This document shows, piece by piece, positions 29,185 to 38,445 of a stretch of DNA of 64,000 nt; the stretch's first letter is position 1, and every line of letters begins with the position of its first letter. The position numbers and the translations under genes are program-made. Source of the stretch: Methylobacter sp. S3L5C. GTDB taxonomy: Bacteria > Pseudomonadota > Gammaproteobacteria > Methylococcales > Methylomonadaceae. The DNA lies in assembly GCF_022788635.1 (NCBI RefSeq), contig NZ_CP076024.1:4007503-4071502 (forward strand), read 5' to 3'. The notes under the pieces were generated by a model. That model did no database searches and was not told where the DNA came from. It saw only the letters and a list, made by a program, of their open reading frames with translations.

Positions 29185-29811
29185 TCAATCTGATAATGTC
29201 GGATAAAGTTTCTTCAGTTTTATCCGTGCATCCTCCGTGGTAAACCGCCATTTCATAGGCCGAGCAATAGTATTTCTTTTTTCTTGCCACGCTAAAATTT
29301 CTGTTTTTAACATTTCTTGATCTGGAATGCGGCGATCCATACATTGCCGTGACAGGATGCTTAATTCTATCTCGGCCATATTTAACCAACTGCCATGCTT
29401 GGGCGTGTAGTGTATTTCTAGTTTTTCAAGAATTCTTCTCGCCTCTTTTGGCTCAAATGCCTTATATAAAGAGGCACCAGTATGGGTATTCAGATTATCC
29501 ATAACCAGGGTAATACGTTTAGCCTGCGGGTAATGGACATCAACCAGGTTACGAATTTGATGCGCCCAATCAATGGCCGTTCTTTGATCGGTTACCTCAA
29601 CAAACCGTTTGCCCTGCAAGGGTTCAAAAAACATAAAAATATTGCTCACTCCATTACGCTCATATTCCGTGTCGTACCGAGCGACCGTGCCAGGCTTTGC
29701 CGGTATTGGTGTTCGCGTGTCTTTAATCTGTTGCTTGCTGCTTTCATCCATGCAAATCAGTGGTTGCGCTTCATCATAAGGTCGCTTGTAAACCTCAAGC
29801 GTATCTTCCAT
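29185..29811 (-). CDS. IS630 transposase catalytic part (second frame)
   Basis: The 208-residue frame holds the DDE core: PLICMDESSKQQI, ITLVMDNLNTHTG and SWLNMAEIELSIL. It is probably made as a fusion with the upstream frame by -1 slippage on eight A residues near 29882-29889, since the -1 frame continues as KNELKPWQNKEWCIPAKKNA into this region. The ATG at 29811 is then internal. Confidence 0.8.
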   Translation of the reverse strand: MEDTLEVYKRPYDEAQPLICMDESSKQQIKDTRTPIPAKPGTVARYDTEYERNGVSNIFMFFEPLQGKRFVEVTDQRTAIDWAHQIRNLVDVHYPQAKRITLVMDNLNTHTGASLYKAFEPKEARRILEKLEIHYTPKHGSWLNMAEIELSILSRQCMDRRIPDQEMLKTEILAWQEKRNTIARPMKWRFTTEDARIKLKKLYPTLSD

Positions 29812-29873
29812 AGCACAAACAAACTCAGCATTTTTTTTAGCCGGAATACACCACTCTTTATTTTGCCAGGGTT

Positions 29874-30320
29874 TTAATTCGTTTTTTTTAAGGTTTGCCG
29901 GATAGTTTCATGCGATACACTTTCAATATAACCCAGCTCAACCATCTGCTGTCCAAGTAAACGTAATGTCCAGCGACTACGCCCTTCAGGTGCATCGCCA
30001 CAACTTAACGCGATCAAACGGGCTTCATTCTCTCCATCAATAGTACGACTTCTAACCCGAATTGACTTTGCCCGGTTTAAAGCCGATTCCAAGCCTTCTT
30101 GAACCAGTCGCTCCCGGACTCGTTCAACGGTACGTCTTGAAATACCAAAAGCTTCACTTATTGGCCGGTCCAGCCATTTTTCTCCTAACTCGCTAACATC
30201 CGCTTTCAGCAGTATTTCAGCGTGTAACCTTTTATGAGCGGCCACTTTTCCGGTATGAATCAAACTTCCCAAATAAGCGCGTTCATCTTCCGTTAGTCGT
30301 ACTATGTATTTCTTTTTCAA
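29874..30320 (-). CDS. IS630 transposase N-terminal part (DNA binding)
   Basis: The 148-residue frame contains the winged HTH of IS630 proteins: GISRRTVERVRERLVQEG, then LALS-like linker and ELGYIESVSHETIRQTLKK. It ends at TAA four codons after an A8 run. With a -1 shift on that run it would continue into the catalytic frame. Confidence 0.8.
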   Translation of the reverse strand: MKKKYIVRLTEDERAYLGSLIHTGKVAAHKRLHAEILLKADVSELGEKWLDRPISEAFGISRRTVERVRERLVQEGLESALNRAKSIRVRSRTIDGENEARLIALSCGDAPEGRSRWTLRLLGQQMVELGYIESVSHETIRQTLKKTN

Positions 30321-30395
30321 TGGTGTTTATTAATGGCAATGTAAAGACATTATATGGGGGCTATCATTCGACATATCAACGCTGACTGAGTACTA

Positions 30396-30503
30396 GAGTA
30401 ATTTGACGGATAATCGACGCAGAACTTCCTCTGGCAATTCCAGCAATTCTTCTTCAGTTAATTGCAGTAGATCGTGGTCGCTTAATCTCATAGGAAATAA
30501 CAT
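30396..30503 (-). pseudogene. N-terminal fragment of an IS66-type transposase
   Basis: From an ATG at 30503 the frame reads MRLSDHDLLQLTEEELLELP, then EEVLRRLSVKLL, and is cut at the IS630 border. This acidic leucine-rich start resembles IS66 TnpC-type proteins. Nothing of the rest survives on the other side of the IS630. Confidence 0.5.
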
Positions 30504-31133
30504 AGCGCTTTTTTAACCCAATTTTTAGGTTTTTGACGTAGGGACAGAATAATTACCATTACGCCAAGAGGGTGTAAATAAAGCCTGTCCAAATCTACGA
30601 GAAACCTGTCTAGCCGTTATCAACCGTTACTCATTATTAGTATGGCTTACGCGGGGAGTCGCAATTTTTGAGTATAGATTACCCTCACTACCAGCGTGGA
30701 AACCCTCAAAAACACCGCGACTAATTAGATTGCAACGCAAACTCCATTCTGGTCAGTTGTTCGTCACACAACAAGGCGATGCAACTCACATGCGAAGATG
30801 TAAATAATGTTGTGTAACTGCTTATTTTCATCATTACATTAAGTCGTTACGTTCTATCAACACACACATAATCAATATTCTCTTGAACGCTATAAAAACA
30901 TCGGGATATCTCTTTATTTGATATCTAAATCGAATAATATCGTTTTCTTAAGTAAAAAAAACACACTAAGCTGTTTTCCAATAGTACAAATGTGAATGAA
31001 TTTTAGGAGCAAACTTGTGCCATTAAAAAAATCAATAAGCCTTCTAAGCTTTATCACGGCATTTTTGATATTTACTGAGATAAAGTAGTTAGATTGTTAA
31101 AATTCTTATCAAATAACAGGATTATATTCAATT
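30504..31133. other. Intergenic region upstream of the OsmC gene
   Basis: The 630 bases are AT-rich and carry no long frame. A 23-codon GTG-started frame with a good ribosome site is listed separately. The remainder probably contains the osmC promoter. Confidence 0.4.
31017..31088 (+). CDS. Possible short hydrophobic peptide or gene remnant
   Basis: GTG at 31017, preceded by TTAGGAGCAAAC, opens a 23-residue frame (VPLKKSISLLSFITAFLIF) that looks like a signal peptide and stops at TAG. It lies 45 bases before the osmC start. It may be a leader peptide or the surviving 5' end of a secreted-protein gene. Confidence 0.25.
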   Translation: MPLKKSISLLSFITAFLIFTEIK

Positions 31134-31574
31134 ATGAGTTTATTAAATTTTTCAATCAATGGAAAAAGTACTTCTGCAACCCGCTATGAAGGGACTGCTC
31201 GCCAATTTTCTATTGTGGTTGACGAACCACCAATTTTAGGTGGTGAAGATAGTGCTGCAAACCCAGTTGAATATATCTTGGCAGGCTATGCAGGGTGTTT
31301 AAATGTAGTATTTAACATCGTCGCAAAAGAATTGGATATTTCAATTAATCAATTAAATATCAATATAAACGGGGATATTAATCCAGAAAAGTTTTTAGGA
31401 ATTTCTAATAAAGAACGAGCAGGCTTTCAATCGCTGAATGCTCATATCGAATTAAATACTGATGCATCTTTCGAAAAAGAACAACTATTGATTTTAAAAG
31501 TTAAGGAAAGATGTCCCGTAAACGATAATCTTTTGAATCCAACCCCCGTAAACTATATCTTTACGAACAGTTAA
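31134..31574 (+). CDS. OsmC-family protein
   Basis: OsmC/Ohr proteins reduce organic hydroperoxides or handle reactive sulfur and acyl species through two cysteines. This 146-residue protein has the family fold signature NPVEYILAGYAGCLNVVFN (first Cys) and LKVKERCPVNDNLL (second Cys). The exact pattern is of the YhfA/OsmC type, not Ohr. It lies just upstream of mtoX. Methanethiol oxidation yields H2O2, sulfide and formaldehyde, so a protective role beside mtoX is plausible but inferred. Confidence 0.85.
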   Translation: MSLLNFSINGKSTSATRYEGTARQFSIVVDEPPILGGEDSAANPVEYILAGYAGCLNVVFNIVAKELDISINQLNININGDINPEKFLGISNKERAGFQSLNAHIELNTDASFEKEQLLILKVKERCPVNDNLLNPTPVNYIFTNS

Positions 31575-31581
31575 AAGCCAA

Positions 31582-31607
31582 TTGGCATGGAGTTATTGCC
31601 ATGCCAA
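31582..31607 (+). terminator. Hairpin after the OsmC gene
   Basis: A 9-bp stem TTGGCATGG / CCATGCCAA with an 8-base loop lies 8 bases after the stop codon. The T-run expected of an intrinsic terminator is missing, so termination is only probable. Confidence 0.45.
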
Positions 31608-31910
31608 AAGTAGCATAACGTTTCATCCCATAAAGAAGTTAATTAACCTAAAGAACGATTTATCCTGAGGCAGCCCTGAAACCCTTGGTATCACTGGCAT
31701 ACAGGCGACATATAAATTTCAAAGCCGGCAATAATATTATTGATAACATCATAAATATAAAAAAGATATCCTTTGCTGTAGAATTCATGGTTGTGTTTCA
31801 TTAAATACTCAAAAATATCAACTAATATGGCCTTTTTCTAACCGAATAATAAAGACATCAGTCGTTTATTATATCAACACAATTACAACAATATTTGAGG
31901 GGGGAGCACC
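31608..31910. other. Upstream region of mtoX
   Basis: The 303 bases contain no gene. I looked for sigma-54 elements like those at the sfn and ssu genes and found none with correct spacing. A strong ribosome site, GAGGGGGGAGCACC, precedes the mtoX ATG. Confidence 0.4.
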
Positions 31911-32186
31911 ATGAATTTTAAACTAACTACTTTTAGTGCAACTTTTATATTAAGCTTTGCCTGCTTTTCTGCCAGCGCCGATGAAACCTGCGCTTCTCCA
32001 TACATGGCTAAAATTACTGGTCAGGAAGATTTTGTTTATATTTGGACCCTAGGCGCAGAAGGCGTTGGTGACGAACAGGACAAACTCGTTACGGTCGATG
32101 TTAATCCTAAATCGACTAAATACGGCAAGGTAATTGGTAACTTGTCTGTCGGTGGACGTAATGAAGCTCACCATTCGGACTTTACT

Positions 32187-33118
32187 AGACATCTTTCCTA
32201 AATACAGCCATAGCGTAAGTTAACAAGAGCAGCCACTAAATTCCATGTCAAGGAGTAATGCTTGTGTTTGCCCCGATAAACATCTTTGGCAATCCTGAAA
32301 ATTTTGCATCGGCGATTAACATGCTCAATAAAAATACGCTGTTTTGATAGTGCCTTATTATCGGCTTTGTCTTCTGCCGAAAGCGGTTGGCCTTTTTTCT
32401 TTTTAACCGGTAGAGTCGAGTTCTGATGGTGTTTCTTTATCCCTTGGTATCCGGAATCCGCCAACAACAGGGCATCAGGATGTAACAATAGACGGCTATC
32501 TTTGAAGATCGAAAAATCATGCTGTTGACCTTTACCTATCACTACGGAGAGTATAGTCATCGTCAATAGGCAGATCACGAGTTGGACTTTGATCGTGTGG
32601 CGTTTTTTTTCCTGAAAAGTACGCTTTCTGGTTTTTAACAGGGCGCTCGATAGGCTGCTCCGAAACATCAATGACCACGGTAGCTGCGGGATCTTCCAAC
32701 AGTGCTTTGCGGTTGGGCAGTTTTTCGATTTTGATCAATAGTCTTACAGTGCGAGTATAGATTTTATGGCAATACGATTCGCTGATGTCGAAGACCGCAG
32801 CCAGATTTATCAACGTCGGATAGTGACGAAGATAATAGAGTGTCAGTAACAAGCGGTCTTCCAAAGCCATCTTGGAGTCTTTTCGTCCCCGTCTAGTCAG
32901 TGGATTAAGGACTTTTTGTTCGTCCAGGTAAGTCACCAGCTTACCGTGAAGATGCAGAAAATCTTCTGGTGACAGGCCGACAGTCCTTAAAAATTCTTCA
33001 GGCTTGTGTCTTGGCAATTGGGCATAAGGAGTCATGGCTATCCGTGTTTTCAGAGGTAGATCGCTATTTTAACCCTATCAAAGCCAAATTCTATGTCAAT
33101 TATTTAGGAAAGATGTCT
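32187..33118 (-). mobile_element. IS5-family (ISL2-type) insertion sequence in mtoX, 932 bp
   Basis: The terminal repeats AGACATCTTTCCTAAATA and its complement bound the element, flanked by a 3-bp duplication ACT, which fits the ANT target of the ISL2 group. It lies in the opposite orientation to mtoX. Confidence 0.9.
32198..33035 (-). CDS. ISL2-type transposase in two frames
   Basis: The N-terminal frame (32532-33035) has RRGRKDSKMALEDRLLLTL, a HTH region, and the first catalytic segment VVIDVSEQPIERP. The C-terminal frame (from 32671 down to 32198) has DALLLADSGYQGIKKH and RIFIEHVNRRCKIFR. The frames meet at an eight-A run near 32607-32614, where SGKKTPHDQ in one frame becomes GKKRHTIKVQL in the other. 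This is either programmed frameshifting or a disabling mutation; the run favours the former. Confidence 0.7.
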
Positions 33119-34290
33119 ACTGATGATCGGAAATTTCTATGGGCTGGTGGACTAGATACCAATAAGATATTCATCTTCGACGTAGCCACTGATCCGGCCA
33201 AGCCAAAATTGACTAAAACAATTACCGATTTTGTCACCAAAAGTGGTGGTGTGGTTGGTCCACACAGCCTGTATGCCTTACCGGGGCGAATGATTATTAC
33301 CGGTCTATCCAACAATAAAGATCATGGTGGTCGTACCGCCATTGTTGAATACAGTAACGCGGGTGATTATATAGTCACCTATTGGCTACCGACCGACAGT
33401 AATTTAGAAGGTGCCATTAAATCCGGAAAATATGCTGACGGTTATAACTACGATGTAAGAGTCTTACCTCGCAAAAATCTAATGCTGACTTCTTCGTTTA
33501 CGGGTTGGTCCAATTACATGATGGATTTCGGCAAGATGCTGACAGATCCTGAAGCGATGAAACGCTTCGGCAACACAGTAGTACAGTGGGACTTAAATAG
33601 TCGCCAACCTAAAAAGGTGTTCGATGTTCCCGGTGCTCCCTTAGAAATTCGCTGCGCTTGGGCCGAACAACATAACTATTGCTTTACCAGCACCGCACTG
33701 ACCTCAAAGATCTGGCTGATTTATCAAGACGACAAAAATGAATGGCAAGCTAAAGATGTTGCTGATATTGGTGATCCTGCCAAAATCCCGCTACCAGTAG
33801 ACCTCTCTATCTCTAGCGATGACAAAACCCTGTGGGTCAACACTTTTATGGATGGCAAGACTCGTCGCTTTGACATCAGCGATCCGTTTAATCCAAAACA
33901 AGTGTTTGAACAAAAAATCGGGGCTCAAGTTAATATGGTATCGTCGAGCTGGGATGGCAAAAGATTGTATTACACCTCTTCATTATTAGCTAACTGGGAC
34001 AAAAAAGGCACCGATAATGAGCAGTTTTTCAAGGCTTATAACTGGGATGGTAATAAGTTGACCGAGCAATTCTCGATTGACTTTACTAAAGAAAAGTTAG
34101 GTAGAGCACATCAAATGCGCTTTGGTGCATATTCCTTGTATGGCAAAAAAGCTAAATCATAAATTCTGATTTAACATCCGTTTCTTGACCTTCGCCCTCT
34201 TCATTTGCCTTCAAGCATTATGGAGCGGGCGCTATTGAATCAACCCCGGTTAGCACGATATCCAAATTTAAAAGGTAACAACAAGAAATC

Positions 34291-36237
34291 ATGAAAAGTC
34301 CTTATTTCCTTAGCCTTTTCTTAATTCTGATAACAACAACAGTTCTAGCCCAAGAATCAAAGTCATTAGCAGTTGGTTACTCCGATCTGCCATTCCAACC
34401 TGCAGCACCCGGCAGTTATACCTTGCCAATCATCGGCCCTGCTGCCAACGGCGAAATTTTAACTATCGAAAAAAAATCCAAACGACTTCACCAATTTATG
34501 GGCGGTAAGTTAGTATTGCTGAGTTTTATTTATGCCACTTGCAATGACATAAACGGCTGTCCGTTGGCAACCCAAGTGCTGCATAAGATTAGCCAACAAT
34601 TACAAAAAGAACCTGAGTTAGCCGGCAAATTACGACTGTTAACCTTGAGCTTCGACCCGACTCACGATACTCCAGACATGATGCGCCATTACGGCCAGAA
34701 TTTTAAAACAGGCAATTTAGATTGGCAGTTTCTGACCACCCGCGACGAAATAGCCTTACAACCCATGCTCGATGCTTATCAACAAAATGTGCAGAAAATT
34801 TATGATGACAAAGGTCAATTCACCCGCACCTTTTCGCATTTACTGCGAGTGTATCTAATTGACACAAACAAAAATATTCGCAATATCTATAGTATTGATT
34901 TTTTGCATGCCGATACCGTTATCAACGATGTAAAAACTTTATTGGCAGAAACCCCGCACCAAGTCGAATCTCAGCCCACCAAAATTGAAATGTTTTATGA
35001 GGCCGGCGACAACAAACAAAATTATCAAAAAATTGATTACCAAACGCGTTCCAAGGCGCTGCCTCAGCGCCAAGGTAAAGCAGCCGAGCTGATTAAATTT
35101 GCGAAAAGCCCACCGTTAGGTTTGCCTATACTGCCTCAACCTAAAGACAACCCGACGACATCGCTCAAAATCACATTGGGTCGTAAATTATTTTACGACC
35201 GTCGTCTGTCTTTAAATAATACCTTTTCCTGCGCTATGTGTCATATCCCTGAGCAAGGTTTCAGCAGTAATGAAATAAGTACTGCAGTAGGTATAGAAGG
35301 TCGAAGTGTAAGACGTAATAGCCCTACTCTGTATAATGTCGGTTACGCGCAACTACTATTTCACGATGGTCGCGAAAACAATTTGGAACAGCAAGTGTGG
35401 GGACCACTACTGGCACACAACGAAATGGCTAATCCATCCATCGGGTATGTGATCGATAAAATAAAAAATAGCCCTGATTATAGCGGCCTGTTTGAAAAAG
35501 CTTTTAACAAAGGCCCGAATATGGAAACGATAGGACAGGCGATAGCGAGTTATGAACGCACACTTAATTCCGCTGACTCGATTTTTGACCGCTGGCATTA
35601 CGGTAAGCAGTCTCAAGTTGTAAATGATGAGGTTAAACGGGGATTTGCTTTATTTACTAACAAAGCCGCTTGCGGCGACTGCCACACTATTAATGAGCAA
35701 TCAGCCTTATTCACCGATCACAAACGCCACAACACAGGGGTCGGTTACGCTGCCTCTATGCAAAAAAAACCAGAACAACAAAACGTTCAAGTAGCTCCCG
35801 GTGTATTTGTTAATGTTCCCCAACAAAGCTTAACGGGCTTAAATACCGAAAAGCCCAGTGACTTGGGCTATTACGAAATCAGTCAAAATCCCAAGGACCG
35901 CTGGACTTATAAAACGCCTTCACTTCGTAATATAACACTGACAGCACCTTATATGCATAACGGTTCGTTAGCCACACTGGAAGATGTCGTGCGTTTTTAC
36001 AATCAGGGCGGCATTGCCAATGAAAATTTGTCACCGTTAATAAAGCCATTGAATTTATCAGATTCAGAAATAGCGGATTTGATCTCTTTTTTAAAAGTGC
36101 TGACTGGCAACAATATTAAAGATCTGGTGTCAGATGCTAATACTGCTACCGCAAATATAAAAAACAAAGTCAGAGGCTTAAACATGCCTCGTTTCTTGGC
36201 ACCATCAGCAAAGGAAAGGGTTTTGGTCGGCGTTTGA
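34291..36237 (+). CDS. SCO1/SenC-MauG fusion protein, 3' end altered by an IS4 element
   Basis: One exported chain joins two maturation modules. After a signal peptide (YFLSLFLILITTTVLA), residues about 55-230 are a SCO1/SenC thioredoxin-like copper chaperone: LVLLSFIYATCNDINGCPLA supplies two Cys (CX5C, not the usual CX3C) and TFSHLLRVYLIDTN the copper-binding His. Residues about 285-610 are a MauG/cytochrome c peroxidase diheme domain with NTFSCAMCHIPEQGFS, KAACGDCHTIN and APYMHNGSLATLEDV. SCO1/senC and mauG are known as separate genes beside mtoX, where they are thought to mature the enzyme. Native codons run to about 36137, and the last 33 (TATANIKNKVRGLNMPRFL onwards) are read from the IS. 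The domains themselves are complete, so the protein may still work. Confidence 0.87.
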   Translation: MKSPYFLSLFLILITTTVLAQESKSLAVGYSDLPFQPAAPGSYTLPIIGPAANGEILTIEKKSKRLHQFMGGKLVLLSFIYATCNDINGCPLATQVLHKISQQLQKEPELAGKLRLLTLSFDPTHDTPDMMRHYGQNFKTGNLDWQFLTTRDEIALQPMLDAYQQNVQKIYDDKGQFTRTFSHLLRVYLIDTNKNIRNIYSIDFLHADTVINDVKTLLAETPHQVESQPTKIEMFYEAGDNKQNYQKIDYQTRSKALPQRQGKAAELIKFAKSPPLGLPILPQPKDNPTTSLKITLGRKLFYDRRLSLNNTFSCAMCHIPEQGFSSNEISTAVGIEGRSVRRNSPTLYNVGYAQLLFHDGRENNLEQQVWGPLLAHNEMANPSIGYVIDKIKNSPDYSGLFEKAFNKGPNMETIGQAIASYERTLNSADSIFDRWHYGKQSQVVNDEVKRGFALFTNKAACGDCHTINEQSALFTDHKRHNTGVGYAASMQKKPEQQNVQVAPGVFVNVPQQSLTGLNTEKPSDLGYYEISQNPKDRWTYKTPSLRNITLTAPYMHNGSLATLEDVVRFYNQGGIANENLSPLIKPLNLSDSEIADLISFLKVLTGNNIKDLVSDANTATANIKNKVRGLNMPRFLAPSAKERVLVGV

Positions 36238-37655
36238 CTGCTCTTGGCTGGCTCTTACGTTTTTGTTTTCCAATGGCCGTTGATGCCATCGCTTTTAATA
36301 ATTCACGCAAGGCGCTTATGAGTTGGTTCCCTGTCAAGCCTACCATCTGCTTGGCGGCTTGAATGACCAGTTGCACTGCTGACCTGAAACTCAGTTGGCG
36401 GGGTATCTTCTCATGCAGGCTGGCTGCCTGTGCCAAATTGCCACGAATGATGTTGTATGCCAATAAGTGGATAGCTATCTCCTTGCTTACCATGTCAGGT
36501 TTTTTGCACCGTAATATTTCCATGCCCATATTGGTTTTGATGGAACGAAAATCCAGCTCAATTTTCCAGCGCTGCTTATAAAGCATAGCCAGCTCTTGCT
36601 TATGAAAGCCCTTTGCATTTAGTAAGGTGGTCAAATAGATTCTGCCGTTTACCGCAAACTCTCGGACGGTAATCGATTCCGGCAAGTCGCTATAGTCCTG
36701 CTTGGACATCCACACCGGTTTCCGTTTGGGTTTCGTCCAGTCAATCAAATGATCTCTTGCACCCAGGTAGACACCCAAGCTGAAATCTACTTTTTTCCGG
36801 GCATGTAGTGGAAATAGCACAGGAATTTCACGAGCCTGCAAGAGCGCAATAATGGCGAAGGTACAGTAATAGCGGTCCGCCATCAGCAAGTCGCCAACTG
36901 ACAGGCTGCCAAACAGTTGACTGAGTAACGATGTTTCGCCAGTTCCTTTGCCTTGATAGGCTCCCAGGCTATAGTCGAGCACGGTTCCTGCAGCCAAAGA
37001 AATCAACACAACCATGCGAGCAATCGGAAAGCCCAAACCAGGCTTTTGACTATCCAGCTGAGGAAAGTCTGCCTGATTCTCTGGTGTATCTGGCATTTGC
37101 ACCGTTGCTCCATCAGTAAGGACAACGTTATAACCCTTCCATCGCCACGCGGCCAGAGACTGGTTATGAAGACGCAAACCAGCAGCTGTGGTGGCTGCTC
37201 TGAGTTCCTTTAGTGGTAAGCGTTGTCGGGCTTTACAGTAAGGTCCCGTGTTAACCGTATTGGCTGATTGTCCATCGACGATACGATCAATCAATACGCC
37301 TGCCACTGCCTGTTTACAGGAACCGTCATCACTTAATACTTGGAAAATGAAAGCTTTAAGCGTGACTAAGGGCAAGAACACCGAGGAGCGTTTATGCGGG
37401 GTATTGGCGATAATGTTGGTAATGCTGTCGGCTGAAAAAAATCCTCAACACCTAGTCCTTGGGATTGCAAAAATGACTTTTTGAAGCGGTCAATTTGCTG
37501 CTGAATACGGTTTTTTTTAATAGCTGGCATGGTTAAGTTATTGATCAGACTTTGTAATACTCAAAATTCTACCAGAATAGTGCTTGATCTTTATCTTATT
37601 ATTTGCGTATCTAACTGTAACTTATAGATTAATTACATTTGCGGTAGCAGTATTA
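36138..37655 (-). mobile_element. IS4-family insertion sequence, copy 1 (1518 bp)
   Basis: Terminal inverted repeats TAATACTGCTACCGCAAAT bound the element. No target duplication can be read (left flank GTCAGATGC, right flank GACTATCACT). A nearly identical copy in the same orientation lies at 58432-59948. The absence of a duplication suggests recombination between copies or a deletion after insertion. Confidence 0.85.
36170..37381 (-). CDS. IS4-family transposase, copy 1
   Basis: The 403-residue DDE transposase has YNVVLTDGATVQMPDTPE, SVGDLLMADRYYCTFAI and the YREK-type segment LYKQRWKIELDFRSIKTNM. It is uninterrupted, unlike copy 2. A short conserved stretch upstream (37382-37560) may encode further N-terminal residues in another frame. 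Confidence 0.88.
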   Translation of the reverse strand: MFLPLVTLKAFIFQVLSDDGSCKQAVAGVLIDRIVDGQSANTVNTGPYCKARQRLPLKELRAATTAAGLRLHNQSLAAWRWKGYNVVLTDGATVQMPDTPENQADFPQLDSQKPGLGFPIARMVVLISLAAGTVLDYSLGAYQGKGTGETSLLSQLFGSLSVGDLLMADRYYCTFAIIALLQAREIPVLFPLHARKKVDFSLGVYLGARDHLIDWTKPKRKPVWMSKQDYSDLPESITVREFAVNGRIYLTTLLNAKGFHKQELAMLYKQRWKIELDFRSIKTNMGMEILRCKKPDMVSKEIAIHLLAYNIIRGNLAQAASLHEKIPRQLSFRSAVQLVIQAAKQMVGLTGNQLISALRELLKAMASTAIGKQKRKSQPRAVKRRPKPFPLLMVPRNEACLSL

Positions 37656-37727
37656 GACTATCACTCCTGATGATCGCCAATAATTTATCCGGCAGAAGCT
37701 TTCGAGAGAAACTAATTCTTTATACAT
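37656..37727 (-). pseudogene. Possible 5' stub of a gene cut by the IS4 copy
   Basis: An ATG at 37727, preceded by TTGGAG, opens a frame (MYKELVSLESFCRINYWRSS) that runs without stop into the IS border after 24 codons. It may be the truncated start of the gene that once followed sfnC. Short length makes this uncertain. Confidence 0.25.
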
Positions 37728-37944
37728 TTTAAACTCCAATAAAATATTTTTAGACACAGGTTTGGCATCCGTAACAAGTTACTTAGTTACCAATATTGAC
37801 GCATATTTAACCTTTGGATGGTTTTGAGATTATTCACCACCCGCTTCAAATAATTCTAAAGATAGCCCAACCAAAGCTTTACCCCCCTGCGTCAGAATAG
37901 TTGTCGCCTCAAATTTTAAGAAAAAATAAAATTTGAGATTCAAA

Positions 37945-38445
37945 ATGAAAAAATATAAAAGGTATTCAGTAGGCTTCAGAGAGCAGGCCCTGGTAAAAGT
38001 ATACAATCGTGGTAATGACCAATCAGTTCAGTCCGTCGCAAACGAATTGAATATCCATTTAACAACCTTGAAGGCTTGGATGAAACAGAAGGAACAGAAC
38101 GTCAAACCTGCACCCCGGAAATCAAAGCGTCCCGAGGATTGGAGTTCTGAAGAACGTTTTACCGCTTTACAAAAAACCTATAATTTGATCGGTGAAGACT
38201 TAAATGCCTGGTGTCGTGAACGCGGCGTTTTTATTCATCAACTGGAGCAGTGGAAAACAGATTTTTGTAGCCAGGGTGACTCAGTAGGCAAACGTGAAGA
38301 AGCGCGGATTTTACGTACATTGAAAGAAGAAAACCAAACTCTTGAGCGCGAATTATTACGTAAAGACAAGGCCTTGGCAGAGGCCGCAGCGCTGTTGGTG
38401 CTGCAAAAAAAGTTCCGTGCGCTCTTGGGGGGAGAGGTCGAATGA
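37945..38445 (+). CDS. IS3-family OrfA, copy 2
   Basis: The 166-residue OrfA starts MKKYKRYSVGFREQALVK and keeps the HTH NELNIHLTTLKAWMKQ and the C-terminal coiled coil. It differs from copies 1 and 3 at about 20 positions, for example ENQTLERELLRKDK in place of EVQSLERNLLRKDK. Its stop overlaps the orfB start. Confidence 0.88.
   Translation: MKKYKRYSVGFREQALVKVYNRGNDQSVQSVANELNIHLTTLKAWMKQKEQNVKPAPRKSKRPEDWSSEERFTALQKTYNLIGEDLNAWCRERGVFIHQLEQWKTDFCSQGDSVGKREEARILRTLKEENQTLERELLRKDKALAEAAALLVLQKKFRALLGGEVE

Larger units (their letters stand above)
29177..30393 (-). mobile_element. IS630-family insertion sequence
   Basis: The ends GTACTCAGTCA / TGACTGAGTAC are inverted repeats and are flanked by TA on both sides, the IS630 target. 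Two frames encode the two parts of the transposase. The right end abuts a fragment of an IS66-type gene, so this IS entered another IS. Confidence 0.85.
31911..34162 (+). pseudogene. mtoX: Methanethiol oxidase (SBP56 family), split by an ISL2-type element
   Basis: MtoX is a periplasmic, copper-dependent enzyme of the selenium-binding protein 56 family that converts methanethiol to formaldehyde, H2S and H2O2. The 5' part (31911-32186, 92 codons) has a signal peptide ending SACFSASA-like and the start DETCASPYMAKITGQEDF. The 3' part (from 33122, 346 residues) holds FLWAGGLDTNKIFIFDV, VGPHSLYALPG, GYNYDVRVLPRKNLMLTSSF and AHQMRFGAYSLYG, typical of SBP56. Removing the IS and one ACT rejoins the frame as HHSDFTDDRKFLWAGG, a protein of about 438 residues. 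No other lesion is visible, so the insertion is the only inactivating change. A SCO1-MauG gene follows, the arrangement known for mtoX operons. Confidence 0.88.

Noticed and set aside
31608-31910. Sigma-54 promoter of mtoX
   Set aside because: Candidate strings such as TGGTATCACTGGCAT have the GG and GC one base out of register, and no SfnR-type palindrome is nearby.
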